In this document: positions 24,801-30,385 of the stretch, one piece after another | Position numbering within the stretch: position 1 is the stretch's first letter | How the letters are laid out: every line of letters starts with the position of its first letter | Assembly: GCF_037176765.1 (NCBI RefSeq) | Contig: NC_090025.1 | Coordinates: forward strand, 174,080,040 to 174,144,039 | From: Anolis sagrei | Lineage: Eukaryota; Chordata; Lepidosauria; Squamata; Anolidae | Length of the DNA: 64,000 nucleotides | Reading direction: 5' to 3' | Notes under the pieces: generated by a model | Databases searched by the model: none | Seen by the model: only the letters and a program-made list of their open reading frames with translations | What the model was told of the DNA's origin: nothing | Program-made: the position numbers and the translations under genes

Positions 24801-26645
24801 TGATTGTAGGTTAACTATAAATCCCAGCAACTACAACTCCCAAATGACAAAATCAATTTTTGAGTGATGGTTGTTGTCTTGGTTGCAAAATTTGGTGGCA
24901 AATCGTCCAGTGGTTTTTGAGTTGTGTTAATCCCATTAAACATAACTCAAACATAAACATTACATTTTTATTTATATAGATTATTATTATTATTATTTTT
25001 ATTATTATTGAATAGCCTTGCAGCTTCAAGGCCTGGCTGCTCCATGAAAATGAACAAAATCTGGCTTCCAGTATTTTAAAAAAAACCCTCTAAAATCAGG
25101 ACAGTAAAGAAAGAACAACACTCAAAAACAGGAGAATTCAAACAAGAAACAATCAGGGCCAGCTCCACTCAACAAGCAGTGGTTCTCAACCTGTTTTTGG
25201 CCTACAACTCCCAGAGATCCTAGCCAGTTTACCAGCTGTTAGGATTTCTGGGAGTTGGAGGCCAAAACCATCTGGGGACCCCAGGTTGAGAACCACTGCA
25301 GGAAAGGCCCTGCTCGTGATTCCGTCTGCGTCGCTGGTGCGTTTGGTGGGAACGCAAGACAGGGCCTTTTCTGTGGTGGCCCCCCGACTCTGGAACACCC
25401 TCCCTAAAGATCTTATCCTGATGGCTCTGTACATTGGCAGTCTTTAGAAAGAACTTGAAGACCTGGCTGTTCCGATGTGCCTTCCCAGAATAGGAAAACT
25501 CCAACAACAAGTCCCAGAAGCACTTTAGTAGAATTGAGATTGCCGCACACCGCACACTGCACTTACCCTATAATCCTTACATATCACCTGTCACATCAGC
25601 ACTTTTAATTCTGTACCCATTACCCTGGTCTGGCCCAGTTTTATTGTGTCTTGGCGTATTGTTTATTGCTTGTTGTTTAATATTGCTTTAACTGTTTTTA
25701 ATTTGCTTTAGGTGTTGTATTGTTATGTTGTGTTTTGAGGTCTTGGCCTTTGTAAGCCACATCGAGTCCTTCGGGAGATGCTAGCGGGGTACAAATAAAG
25801 TTAATAATAATAATAATTTCCCAGGCAGGAAGCAGTCAAACCTTGGAACTGCAAGGCCATTCAATGCTAATCAATGTGGCCAATTGCAACATTCACACCA
25901 TCCTACCTGTGTGACCGCATCTCCGTCTATGAACCCACATGTTCACTTCGTTAATCCGAAGAGGCCCTGCTTGTGATTCCGCCTGCGTCGCAGGCACGCC
26001 TGGTGGGGACTCGAGACAGGGCCTTTTCCATGGTGGCCCCCCTGCCTCAAACAGAGATGAGTTCTTTCTCCCACCCTGTACATTTCATAGACATATATAT
26101 ATATATATATATATAAACCCCACTTTCCTAGTTTCCAACAGACCTCAAAAACCTCTGAGGATGCCTGCCATAGATGCAGGCGAAACGTCAGGAGAGAATG
26201 CTTCTGGAACATGGCCATACAGCCTGAAACACCTACAACAACCCAGTGATTCTGGCCATGAAAGCCTCCGACAATACAGTGCCAAACTGTATCAGTCTCA
26301 GAGTGTAGGTGCAGATGAGCCATAGACTGAGAACCTTCCAAGGAAGGGTTAAATGCAACCGGAGGGAAGGCAGGAGAAGGGGCTGAGAGGCGCCAGGCGA
26401 GGGCCCGCCTTACCTGTCCGGGTGTCGAAGGTGACCACGAACACGGCCACGATCTGGTCCTGCTCCACCTGCTCGGCGGCGGAGGAAGCGGCCTCTGCCG
26501 GGACCGAGCCGGGCGCCCCTTTCCACGCGGCTGCCCCCTTGGAAGGCCCTCCCCAGCCGGACTCCCGGGGCGCCTCCTCGGGCAGAGACACGCCGGGGCC
26601 CTCGGCCCAGAACAGCAGCGGCGCCTCGTCGGCTTGCTCGCCCAT
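732..26645 (-). CDS. DENND11: DENN domain-containing protein 11, 5' part of gene (exons 1-3 only)
   Basis: Partial gene on the minus strand. Three exons, 26645-26414, 4053-3954 and 890-732, join in phase (1, then 2) to give 163 codons plus 2 nt. The product opens [18 protein letters not shown] and carries [12 protein letters not shown] (residues 63-74), [20 protein letters not shown] and YFRKG...[11 protein letters not shown], closely matching remembered human DENND11 (KIAA1147/LCHN, about 455 aa). All splice sites are GT/AG. This part is the start of the DENN module; the family is linked to Rab regulation, but the molecular role of this member is poorly settled. The start ATG has a strong context (GGCCATGG) and sits in a CpG-rich block. 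The N-terminal Ala/Gly/Glu-rich stretch (residues 10-60) is variable in the family. Intron 1 is about 22.4 kb and repeat-packed. Remaining exons lie left of the window. WEE2 is [11 protein letters not shown] placed 8.9 kb away. Confidence 0.93.
895..1122. other. DENND11 intron 2 sequence, nothing recognised
   Basis: Intronic sequence between exon 3 and the first MITE. I see no repeat or regulatory element I can name. Confidence 0.4.
1123..1257. mobile_element. Short hAT-like MITE (CAGTGGTTCTCAACC family)
   Basis: A 135-bp palindromic element with ends CAGTGGTTCTCAACCTGTGG and its complement. It is flanked by 8-bp duplications CATTATAG/CATTACAG (7 of 8 identical). The 8-bp duplication and palindromic structure fit a non-autonomous hAT element. 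Other members of the family lie at 4599, 25177 and 55539. Confidence 0.8.
1395..1565. mobile_element. Probable Tigger/mariner-type fragment
   Basis: Sequence of the type 'ATGAATACCAAAATCCATGAATGCTC...' resembles the 'blank-dinucleotide, nnATCCATGGAT' ends of Tigger-like elements and is similar to the piece at 19335-19555. The ends are not definable; this is an old fragment within DENND11 intron 2. Confidence 0.35.
1861..1972 (-). mobile_element. tRNA-derived SINE, 3' half (split by L2 insertion)
   Basis: Minus-strand SINE tail: a T-run then GTCAGGAGTGACTTGAGAAA, matching the family at 15075, 23620 and 52283. The head half of the same SINE resumes at about 3469, so this copy was split by the L2 element between them. 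Confidence 0.8.
1973..3467 (-). mobile_element. L2-type LINE fragment (RT C-terminal half and 3' end)
   Basis: Minus-strand non-LTR element, 5' truncated. The large open segment 3467-2529 encodes RT motifs in order: [38 protein letters not shown] (YADD catalytic box), [11 protein letters not shown] and [10 protein letters not shown] second frame at 2596-2264 continues with HQLHWLPI and APRLWNALP, typical of L2 C-termini, so at least one frameshift lies near 2.55 kb. The 3' end is A/T-rich with TTTATT repeats. The family is autonomous in origin (APE plus RT), but this copy is dead. Its left and right flanks are the two halves of one SINE. Confidence 0.88.
3343..3447. repeat. Short tandem duplications inside the L2 fragment
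   Basis: The segment with GGTCGACGGTAT and AAAGCCGCTGAGAGGTCCAG is present twice in tandem (about 50 bp units). A third partial 16-bp unit (CCGCTGAGAGGTCCAG) follows. This is seen directly and breaks the RT reading frame region. Confidence 0.85.
3469..3672 (-). mobile_element. tRNA-derived SINE, 5' (tRNA-like) half with internal duplication
   Basis: Contains the SINE body GTGGGAGGCTTCTCTCATGT and, at the right, the complement of the tRNA-like head (CACTGTGCCAACGGGGGCTC). The piece GTGACTTTCAGTCCTGC...AACCCAC occurs twice in tandem (about 3567-3612 and 3616-3655). It continues the split SINE at 1861-1972. Confidence 0.8.
3673..3953. other. DENND11 intron 2 sequence, nothing recognised
   Basis: Unique-looking intronic sequence between the SINE and exon 2. 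Confidence 0.4.
3954..4053 (-). CDS. DENND11: DENND11 coding exon 2
   Basis: 100 nt. It begins after CTTCTCCCAG and ends at TTTCAT|GTAAGTG. It encodes [18 protein letters not shown] and [14 protein letters not shown], matching the human protein as remembered. The first two bases complete a Gly codon begun in exon 1; the last two begin the Ile codon completed by exon 3. Confidence 0.95.
4054..4598. other. DENND11 intron 1 (distal end), nothing recognised
   Basis: AT-rich intronic sequence. A weak stretch at 4180-4350 (CAAAACTCATAGGAGC, AACAACAACAAA) may be a decayed LINE 3' end, but I cannot assign it. Confidence 0.35.
4599..4708. mobile_element. Short hAT-like MITE with perfect 8-bp TSD
   Basis: A 110-bp member of the CAGTGGTTCTCAACC family (TIRs CAGTGATTCTCAACCTGTGG and complement). 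It is flanked by identical 8-bp repeats ACCTAGAT at 4591-4598 and 4709-4716. Confidence 0.85.
4742..5067 (-). mobile_element. tRNA-derived SINE, second family, near full length
   Basis: About 325 bp. The left end CCCCTTGACATTAAGTCTAG is the 3' part and the right end CACTGCACCACTGGGGGCTC is the complement of a tRNA-like head. The middle contains GAACCACTGAC in the B-box position. The same family occurs at 10043, 11281 and 59357. Confidence 0.8.
5640..6010. other. Unassigned interspersed-looking segment
   Basis: Contains ACCTTATCAAAAGCCTTACT and TTCTTGAGAAACCCATTCTG, which look like an ancient dispersed repeat known to me from other amniotes. I cannot name the family. The frame on the plus strand (119 codons) shows no recognised domain. 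Confidence 0.3.
6018..6703 (-). mobile_element. L2-type LINE 3' fragment
   Basis: The 3' end at left (TTTATTTATTTATTTAAAAC, CTTCTCACCCCGAAGGGGAC). At right, minus-strand frames encode [20 protein letters not shown] and HWLPVCY, the L2 RT C-terminal signature. 5' truncated near 6703; several indels. Confidence 0.85.
6704..7747. other. DENND11 intron 1, little recognised
   Basis: A short inverted repeat lies at 6772-6810 (GGACTTCTCTGGAGGGTTGC / GCCTCCAGAGAAGTCC). Otherwise this is AT-rich intronic sequence without a nameable element. Confidence 0.4.
7748..8064. mobile_element. Tigger/mariner-type MITE, complete
   Basis: A 317-bp element bounded by TA dinucleotides. Its left end is AAGTAGAGTCTCGCTTATCC and its right end AGCGAGACTCTACTG, which are inverted repeats. 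The internal AACGTTGGGTAAGTG repeats the terminal motif. Its length matches the copy at 30386-31085 (318 bp after removing the nested insertion). Confidence 0.85.
8317..8770 (-). mobile_element. SPIN-like hAT non-autonomous element, 5' truncated
   Basis: Minus-strand copy. Its 3' terminus CAGTGGTTCTCAATCTTCCT and subterminal CACAACATGAGGAACTG (complement) match the SPIN type of hAT element. The body matches the copy at 48358-49095. Confidence 0.75.
8780..9670. other. DENND11 intron 1, nothing recognised
   Basis: No family recognised. There is no tandem repeat or plausible exon. Confidence 0.4.
9671..9828 (-). mobile_element. tRNA-derived SINE, 3' part (split by CR1)
   Basis: T-run then TCATGTCAGGAGCGACTTGA on the plus strand, ending at GGGAAGCTGGAGCTG. 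The continuation of the SINE body and tRNA head is at 10516-10608, beyond the CR1 insertion. Confidence 0.75.
9829..10515 (+). mobile_element. CR1 LINE 3' fragment with internal duplication and SINE insertion
   Basis: Encodes the CR1 RT C-terminus: [46 protein letters not shown] and [14 protein letters not shown]. It ends with the CR1 signature CTCTATGATTCTATG. The segment with ATGATAGCCATGTATAAATA (about 100 bp) occurs twice, at 9937-10041 and 10177-10275, on either side of a SINE fragment at 10043-10176. The CR1 lies inside a SINE whose halves are at 9671-9828 and 10516-10608. Confidence 0.88.
10043..10176 (-). mobile_element. tRNA-derived SINE (second family), head half, inside CR1
   Basis: Contains TTGGCAGAAGCTAGGG, the B-box-like GGAATCGAACCTGCAAC and the complement of the tRNA head (CCACTGCACCACCAGGGGCT). 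It sits between two copies of a CR1 segment. Confidence 0.75.
10516..10608 (-). mobile_element. tRNA-derived SINE, 5' head part (continuation after CR1)
   Basis: CCCCGCTCCCCAGATTCAAA then CACTGCACCACCAGGGCC is the complement of the SINE head, completing the copy begun at 9671. Confidence 0.7.
10609..11280. other. DENND11 intron 1, nothing recognised
   Basis: Only a CTGCTGCTGCTGCAGCAGC palindromic run near 11120 stands out. Confidence 0.4.
11281..11565 (-). mobile_element. tRNA-derived SINE, second family
   Basis: TCCCCTTGACATTAAGTCTA at left; TTTAACCTGCCGCCCCACCA at right is the complement of the tRNA-like head. About 285 bp, diverged. Confidence 0.75.
12090..12150. repeat. (GATA)n microsatellite
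   Basis: Tandem ATAG/GATA units, the longest run being six to seven units at about 12122-12146. Confidence 0.9.
12217..12890 (-). mobile_element. BovB/RTE LINE 3' fragment
   Basis: Minus-strand frames encode [57 protein letters not shown] and [10 protein letters not shown]-like segments, the C-terminal part of the BovB ORF. The 3' end carries the AACAAC tail (read as GTTGTTG on plus). A (CATC)n run lies at about 12348-12380. Frameshifted. Confidence 0.88.
12946..12959. repeat. poly-C run
   Basis: About 14 consecutive C residues; possible assembly-sensitive site. Confidence 0.8.
13374..13572 (-). mobile_element. Sauria-type SINE
   Basis: Plus-strand text TGTGTGCCTTCAAGCCATTT ... CCAACATTCAAACCACTATT is the complement of the squamate Sauria SINE (tRNA-like head at right, LINE-related tail at left). 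Diverged. Confidence 0.75.
13573..15070. other. DENND11 intron 1, nothing recognised
   Basis: No recognisable repeat except a possible hAT remnant near 13730 (CTGCAACTCCCAGAATCC). Confidence 0.4.
15075..15328 (+). mobile_element. tRNA-derived SINE, full length
   Basis: Head GAGCCCCCGGAGGCACAATG (A-box region) and tail AGTTTCTCAAGTCGCTCCTA followed by A-rich sequence. This copy is in plus orientation and close to full length for the family. Confidence 0.8.
15500..15705 (-). mobile_element. Sauria-type SINE
   Basis: GGGTGCTTTCCAGTTGTTTG ... GCACCACACTGGCTCTC is the complement of the Sauria SINE, head at right. Confidence 0.75.
15706..16995. other. DENND11 intron 1, nothing recognised
   Basis: AT-rich sequence. 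Opposing frames of 115-130 codons at 16108-16877 have no recognisable domain and no splice context, and I take them as chance. Confidence 0.4.
17000..17385 (-). mobile_element. LINE 3' fragment, probably R4/Dong-like
   Basis: The complement reads like a recurrent squamate LINE C-terminus (VVIGTLGA..., [10 protein letters not shown]-type residues) ending in TCCTACACACTTGGGAAGTG and AGCATAGTGATCTTGTTTGC on the minus strand. A second, shorter 3' end of the same family is at 38040-38175. Clade assignment is tentative. Confidence 0.5.
17386..18580. other. DENND11 intron 1, nothing recognised
   Basis: Contains short TG runs at 17826-17844 and 18046-18060. There is no coding or repeat family I can name. 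Confidence 0.4.
18585..18800. mobile_element. Penelope-like element ends in inverted arrangement, with hammerhead cores
   Basis: A perfect 38-bp inverted repeat (18617-18654 and 18677-18714, 22-nt spacer), followed by the squamate Penelope-type end GCTTCTGGAACATGGCCATA. On the minus strand the left arm carries a hammerhead core: CTGAGGA (18660-18654), a stem (ACCTGC/GCAGGT), GAAAC, and GTC ending at 18626. The plus-strand arm has a degraded first box (GTGAGAA). Confidence 0.7.
19335..19555. mobile_element. Tigger/mariner-like fragment with (TA)n
   Basis: TGGATACCAAAACCTATGGA, an (AT)n run at about 19452-19470 and TGGATACAGAATCCATGAAC resemble the ends of Tigger-type elements. Boundaries uncertain. 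Confidence 0.45.
20119..20485. mobile_element. hAT MITE (GGTCCTCAAACT family) with 8-bp TSD
   Basis: A 367-bp element with inverted ends CAGAGGTCCTCAAACT and AGTCTGAGGACCCCTG. It is flanked by ACCTATAG (20111-20118) and ATCTATAG (20486-20493), and carries an internal (CAA)n. The inverse-orientation sister is at 30394-30767. Confidence 0.88.
20640..20825 (+). mobile_element. Sauria-type SINE
   Basis: GAGCACTGGACTACAATCTT, GACTTTGGGCAAGTCACACA and a CCAACAACAACAA end match the Sauria SINE in plus orientation. Confidence 0.75.
21030..21890 (-). mobile_element. L2-type LINE 3' fragment, interrupted
   Basis: The left end has CACCTTTCTCACCCCACAGG. At right, minus frames encode [20 protein letters not shown] and [20 protein letters not shown], the L2 C-terminus. 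It is interrupted by an opposite-strand L2 3' tail at about 21125-21388. Confidence 0.8.
21125..21388 (+). mobile_element. L2-type 3' tail nested in the opposite-strand L2
   Basis: AT-rich ATAATA sequence ending in TTGTAAGCCGCTCTGAGTCC and ATAAATAAA. It is the same 3' end as at 32041-32230 and in the opposite orientation to the surrounding L2. Confidence 0.7.
22400..22515. mobile_element. Palindromic MITE remnant
   Basis: The arms GTTGTTGTACTACAAGGCT and AGCCTTGTAGTACAACAAC are perfect inverted repeats separated by about 45 bp. The family is not identified. Confidence 0.6.
22690..22760 (+). mobile_element. Sauria-type SINE head fragment
   Basis: GAGCCCAGTGTGGAGGTGGA ... CAGGGTTCAAATCCAG preserves tRNA-like A and B box spacing. 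Only the head is present. Confidence 0.5.
23459..23600 (+). mobile_element. Tigger-type fragment
   Basis: CAGGTTGAGCATCCCTCATC is the characteristic Tigger terminal sequence, followed by GAGATATCTTGGAGATG. The right part is missing. Confidence 0.65.
23620..23872 (-). mobile_element. tRNA-derived SINE, full length
   Basis: T-run and CGTGCCAGGAGCAATTTGAG at left; CCATTGCGCCACCGGGAGCT at right is the complement of the tRNA-like head. Confidence 0.8.
24115..24310. mobile_element. Composite of two short hAT-like MITEs
   Basis: Begins with AGTGATTCTCAACCTGTGGG (first family), then passes into CAGGTGTTTTGGACTTCTAC and its inverted arm (second foldback family). A palindrome AATCCCACAACTCCTACTGG / ATAGGAGTTGTGGGATT is included. 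Confidence 0.65.
24351..24875 (+). mobile_element. SPIN-like hAT element, 3' truncated
   Basis: Start CAGCATTTCTCAACTTGGGG and GGGTCACGAGGGGGTGTCAG match the 5' end of the 48358-49095 copy. The 3' end is replaced by an unrelated repeat (next entry). Confidence 0.75.
24880..24985 (+). mobile_element. Unclassified repeat 3' end (CCAGTGGTTTTTGAGTT family)
   Basis: Shares CAGTGGTTTTTGAGTT and TTTTTATTTATATAGAT with 32572-32818 and 60506-60690. Three copies share the same 3' end; the class is unknown to me. Confidence 0.6.
25177..25298. mobile_element. Short hAT-like MITE
   Basis: A 122-bp member of the CAGTGGTTCTCAACC family with inverted ends; internal deletion near the left end. Confidence 0.75.
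25299..25815 (+). mobile_element. L2-type LINE 3' end
   Basis: Contains the L2 C-terminal region (GGGCCTTTTCTGTGGTGGCC, then CTCTGGAACACCCTCCCTAA) and a 3' end TTTGTAAGCCACATCGAGTC ... AATAAAGTTAATAATAAT. Frames broken. Confidence 0.8.
25892..26045 (+). mobile_element. L2-type LINE fragment
   Basis: A short piece of the same L2 C-terminal region (GACCGCATCTCCGTCTATGA; AGGGCCTTTTCCATGGTGGC), lacking the 3' tail. Confidence 0.7.
26092..26117. repeat. (TA)n microsatellite
   Basis: About 12 TA units, adjacent to the Penelope-like fragment. Confidence 0.9.
26140..26290 (+). mobile_element. Penelope-like element end with hammerhead ribozyme core
   Basis: Contains CTGAGGA (26155-26161), stem II GCCTGC/GCAGGC (26163-26168, 26176-26181), GAAA (26182-26185) and GTC (26187-26189): the invariant hammerhead core with cleavage expected after C26189. 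Stem I can form as CCT/AGG. Followed by TGCTTCTGGAACATGGCCAT, the squamate Penelope-type end. Located in DENND11 intron 1, about 125 bp from exon 1. Confidence 0.7.
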
Positions 26646-26900
26646 GGCCGGCTGCGGCGCTCGGCGAGGAGGAGGAGGAGGAGGAGGAGGGAGAAGAAGA
26701 GGGCGGTGCTTGGCCGGGGCGAAGGACGACGGCGCTCCACATCCCTCCCTCTCCTTCCCTTTCTCCCTCCCTCCCTGCTTCCCAGGGAAGAGAGAGGCCT
26801 CGCTCGGTTTCTCCTAGCCTTCCCGCTTGGAGAAAGACCACCTGGAAGGAGGGAAGCTTGGCTCAGCGACCAAGGCTGCATCACACCTTCACCTGTCTGT
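26345..26900 (-). promoter_or_regulatory. DENND11: CpG-rich promoter region of DENND11
   Basis: A GC- and CpG-rich block spanning exon 1 and upstream sequence, in otherwise AT-rich surroundings. It includes a purine run (GGA)n at about 26668-26700 in the presumed 5' UTR. Consistent with a housekeeping CpG-island promoter; the TSS cannot be placed. Confidence 0.7.
26414..26645 (-). CDS. DENND11: DENND11 coding exon 1
   Basis: 232 coding nt from ATG at 26645 to the donor GACAG|GTAAGG. Residues 1-77; the end [12 protein letters not shown] aligns with the conserved start of the DENN region, while the first 60 residues are low-complexity Ala/Gly/Glu as in other vertebrates. Confidence 0.93.
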
Positions 26901-27024
26901 TTCTAAAGGCAGAGAATGATTCTTAGGCACACAACACACTGTTCCAGAACATCTCAATAGGTTTCAGAAGGGAGAGGAGAAACCAATGCCACTCAGCCAA
27001 CTCTCAAATCATTACACCACATGG

Positions 27025-27200
27025 GCTTCTCACTAGAGAAAAAATCCACAAAATCTGGTTTCTGACTCCTGCAGAATTCTGGGGTTTGTAGTTTACCGAG
27101 GATGTGAAAGGCCCCTCTCTAAACTACAAACCACAAAATTCTGCAGCAGACAGAAACCGGATTTTAAGTGGATTTTTTTCTCCAGTGTGATGAGGCCCTT
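27025..27200. mobile_element. Palindromic MITE
   Basis: Inverted ends GCTTCTCACTAGAGAAAAAA and TTTTTTTCTCCAGTGTGATG, and internal arms CAGAATTCTGGGGTTTGTAG / CTACAAACCACAAAATTCTG. Class uncertain, probably hAT-type. Confidence 0.65.
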
Positions 27201-27282
27201 AGAATCATAAGAGTTGGAAGAAGCCTCATGGGCCACACAGTCCAACCCCCCTGCCAAGAAACAGGAAAATCGCATTCAAAGC

Positions 27283-28262
27283 ACTCTTATTTATTTATCG
27301 TGTCATCCGCAACCAGAACATTGTATTACATTTCTAACAGAACAAAACAAACAAACAGATTTTTTAAAAAACACAAATTTTGCAAATTTGGTAGTTGATT
27401 AAATGTCCTTTGACCAGTATCTGGCCACTTGGAGTGCCTCTGGTGTTGCCGCAAGAAGGTCCTCCATTGTGCATGTGGCAGGGCTCAGGTTGCATTGCAG
27501 CAGGTGGTCAGTGGTTTGCTCTTCTCCGCACTCGCATGCCGAGGATTCCACTTTGTAGCCCCATTTCTTAAGATTGGCTCTGCATCTCGTGGTGCCAGAG
27601 CGCAGTCTGTTCAGCACCTTCCAAGTCGCTCCGGTCTTCTGTGTGCCCAGGAGGGAGTCTCTCATTTGGTATCAGCCATTGATTGAAGTTCTGCCACTTT
27701 TGGACTCTCGCTTGCTGGGGTGTTCCAGCAAGTGTCTCTGTAGATCTTAGAAAACTATTTCTTGATTTAAGTCATTGACATGCTGGCTGATACCCAAACA
27801 GGGGATGAGCTGGAGATGTCTCTGCCTTGGTCCTTTCACTATTGGCTGCAACTTTCCGGCGGATGTCAGGTGGTGCAATACCAGCTAAGCAGTGTAATTT
27901 CTCCAGTGGTGTAGGGTGCAGACACCCTGTGATAATGCGGCATGTCTCATTAAGAGCCACATCCTCTGTTTTAGTGTGGTGAGATGTGTTCCACACTGGG
28001 CATGCGTACTCAGCAGCAGAGTAGCATAGCGCAAGGGCAGATGTCTTCACTGTGTCTAGTTGTGATCCCCAGGTTGTGCCAGTCAGCTTTCGTATGATAT
28101 TGTTTCTAGCACCCACTTTTTGTTTGATGTTCAGGCAGTGCTTCTTGTAGGTCAGAGAACGGTCCAGAGTGACTCCCAGGTATTTGGGTGTGCTGCAATG
28201 CTCCAGTGGGATTCCTTCCCAGGTAATCCTCAGGGCTCGGGATGCTTGTCTGTTCTTAAGGT
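27283..28262 (-). mobile_element. Non-LTR LINE C-terminal fragment (jockey-like), nested in CR1
   Basis: Two minus-strand frames: 28116-27772 (IIRKLTGTTWGSQLDTVKTS, ALALCYSAAEYACPVWN) and 27665-27399 (RLRSGTTRCRANLKKWGY, CECGEEQTTDHLLQC). Together these are the C-terminal thumb and Cys-rich (CxC...HxxxxC) region of a jockey-superfamily-like RT. Flanking AAAGCAC / AAAGGCAC look like a short TSD in the CR1 host. Clade not certain. Confidence 0.65.
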
Positions 28263-28373
28263 GAAAGGCACATGTGACAGATGGCCATCCAGACTCTGTT
28301 TAAAAGTCTCCAAAGGAGGAGCCTCCACCACCAGGGCAGAGAGTTCCACTGCTGAACGGCTTTCACAGTCAAT

Positions 28374-28672
28374 ATACTTCTCTTTTCTTTCTTTTTTTTA
28401 ATTTTTTTTATTTCAAAAAAAATAATAATACAACAACCATATATATTGCAGAAATATACACAAACACATACACATACGTACACAACCCGCCACCCACAGT
28501 TACAGTTACCCCTCAACCCACGCCCAGTGCTACCCACCACCTTGGCTTCCGTCACTGATCCCCGGCCGCAGGATTTATGCACATCTTGTTTAACCCTCTA
28601 TACTTCTAATTCAATAAATTCCTGTTTTTATTTCTTTAGCTCTCCCGTCAAGTATGCTAATATACCTCTGTT
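28374..28672. mobile_element. Unassigned insertion within CR1
   Basis: T-rich start (TTCTTTTTTTTAATTTTTTT) and CA-rich middle (ACACAAACACATACACATAC), interrupting CR1 coding sequence. It could be the 3' end of an L1-type element or a SINE; I cannot tell. Confidence 0.4.
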
Positions 28673-28963
28673 TTCTAGCCTTGTAGTTTGAAGCCATTGT
28701 TCCTCGTCCTAGTCTGCAGGGCAGGAGAAAACAAGCTTGCTCCCTCCTCCCTATGACTTCCTCTCACATATTTATACATGGCTATCATGTCTCCTCTCAG
28801 CCTTCTCTTCTTCAGGCTAAACATGCCCAGCTCTTTAAGCCACTCCTCATAGAGCTTGTTCTCCAGACTCTTGATCATTTTAGTCGCCTTCCTCTGGATA
28901 CATTCCAGCTTGTCAATATCTCTCATCAATTGTGGTGCCCAATTGCACCTTATTAGCAGAAGT

Positions 28964-29438
28964 GTTGTTGTTTATTCGTTCAGTCACTTCCAGTTCTTCA
29001 TGACCTCATGGACCAGCCCACGCCAGAGCTCCCTATCGGCCGTCACCACCCCTAGTGCCTTCAAGGTCAAGCCAGTCACTTCGAGGATACAATCCATCCA
29101 TCTTGCCCTTGGTCAGCCCCTCTTTCTTTTTCCTTCCATTTTCCCCAGCATCACTGTCTTCTCCAGGCTTTCCTGTCTTCTCATGATGTGGCCAAAGTAC
29201 TTCAACTTTGCCTCTAGTATCCTTCCCTCCAATGAGCAGTCAGGAATTATTTCCTGGAGTATGGACTGGTTGGATCTTCTCACAGTCCAAGGCACTCTCA
29301 GAACTTTCCTTCAACACCACCATTCAAAAGCATCTATCTTCCTTCACTCAGCCTTCCCTATGGTCCAGCTCTCAAATACGTAGGTTACTACGGGAAATAC
29401 CATTGCTTTGACTATGTGGATCTTCATTGCAAGTGTGA
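28964..29438 (-). mobile_element. BovB/RTE LINE 3' fragment with 12-bp TSD
   Basis: 5'-truncated BovB. Minus-strand frame encodes [36 protein letters not shown] and TVMLGKMEGKRKRG. The 3' tail (AAC)n is read as GTTGTTGTTT at the left. It is flanked by exact ATTAGCAGAAGT repeats at 28952-28963 and 29439-29450. One of three BovB fragments in the window. Confidence 0.92.
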
Positions 29439-29667
29439 ATTAGCAGAAGTAATTGCTTGCATCTCCCCTGAGTTTCACGTTTTTTTAAAAAAACACAAAG
29501 TAGGCTTAAATCTACAAAATCTTGCGCCATTACCTAGTTCTTTATTCTAGCTTAGAATCACAGACCCCAAGGGATATCCCAAATTATAGGGTGAATCCCT
29601 GGGGCAAAGGCATAGCAATGGGAACCCTACTATTCTCTGGAAAAGGGGAGGAAAGGGAACATTATAT

Positions 29668-30275
29668 AACAATAAATAAAACTTTATTTATATACTGCTC
29701 TTTCACCCCGAGGGCACTCAAGGCAGCTTCCAAGTAACATCAGCAAAGCATACAGAGTAAACAACATAAACATAAAATTAAAACATAAGCATAACATTAT
29801 CACATTAACACATATATTAAAAATAATCCTGCTTGTTCAAAGCAATTAAAAAGGGCCAGGCCGAGGCTAGTGCAAACTCAAAATATGAGAGGGCCGGGAA
29901 TTGAGTACAGTGCTATAGCAGGCAACAGCAATAGCAAATACAGGTCTATGACTGCTCATTTCCAAGGCCTATTAGAGAAAGTAACCGGGGTAATAGGTAG
30001 GAAGAAAAAGGCCATATTCAACAATGTCTAGGGCAGGGCTAGAGCTGGACATTCTCAAAGGCCTGTTGAAACCACTTACGAAAGGAGAGGGATGGGGCCT
30101 GTCTTATTTCCCTTGGAAGGGCATTCCAGAGGCAGGGGGCCACCACTGAGAAGGCCCTCTCTCTCGTCCCCACCACCATACTTGTGACGGTGGTGGGAGC
30201 AAAAGGAGGGCCTCCCCGAAAGACCTTAGAGTTTGCGCCGGTTCATAGAAGGAGATTAGGAACTTGCCTCCTACT
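29668..30275 (-). mobile_element. L2-type LINE 3' fragment
   Basis: TAAAACTTTATTTATATACT and CCCGAGGGCACTCAAGGCAG at left (3' end). The complement of the L2 C-terminal coding (AFSVVAP-like region) lies at 30110-30250. Confidence 0.8.
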
Positions 30276-30385
30276 TCAAGCTGAAGCAAAGAGCACAGTC
30301 ATTGTGGTGTCACTCCCTTTGATGGTGACATTTGATGTAGTTCGCATCCCTCCTGTGACACCACCGAACTGATGCCTTCAACATA

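Larger units (their letters stand above)
27202..28963 (-). mobile_element. CR1 LINE 3' fragment, interrupted by two insertions
   Basis: CR1 3' end at left (AGAATCATAAGAGTTGGAAG) and CR1 RT C-terminal coding at right (minus: [52 protein letters not shown]). The element is present as 27202-27282, 28262-28373 and about 28673-28963. The gaps are filled by a jockey-like LINE and by an unassigned insert. Confidence 0.85.

Noticed and set aside
25943-26884. A 313-codon minus-strand open frame over the DENND11 promoter, plus similar frames at 26353-26841 on both strands
   Set aside because: These are chance frames through GC-rich sequence. They run through an (AT)n run, an L2 piece and a Penelope-like piece, and are out of frame with the DENND11 coding exon, which has conserved sequence and a proper donor.
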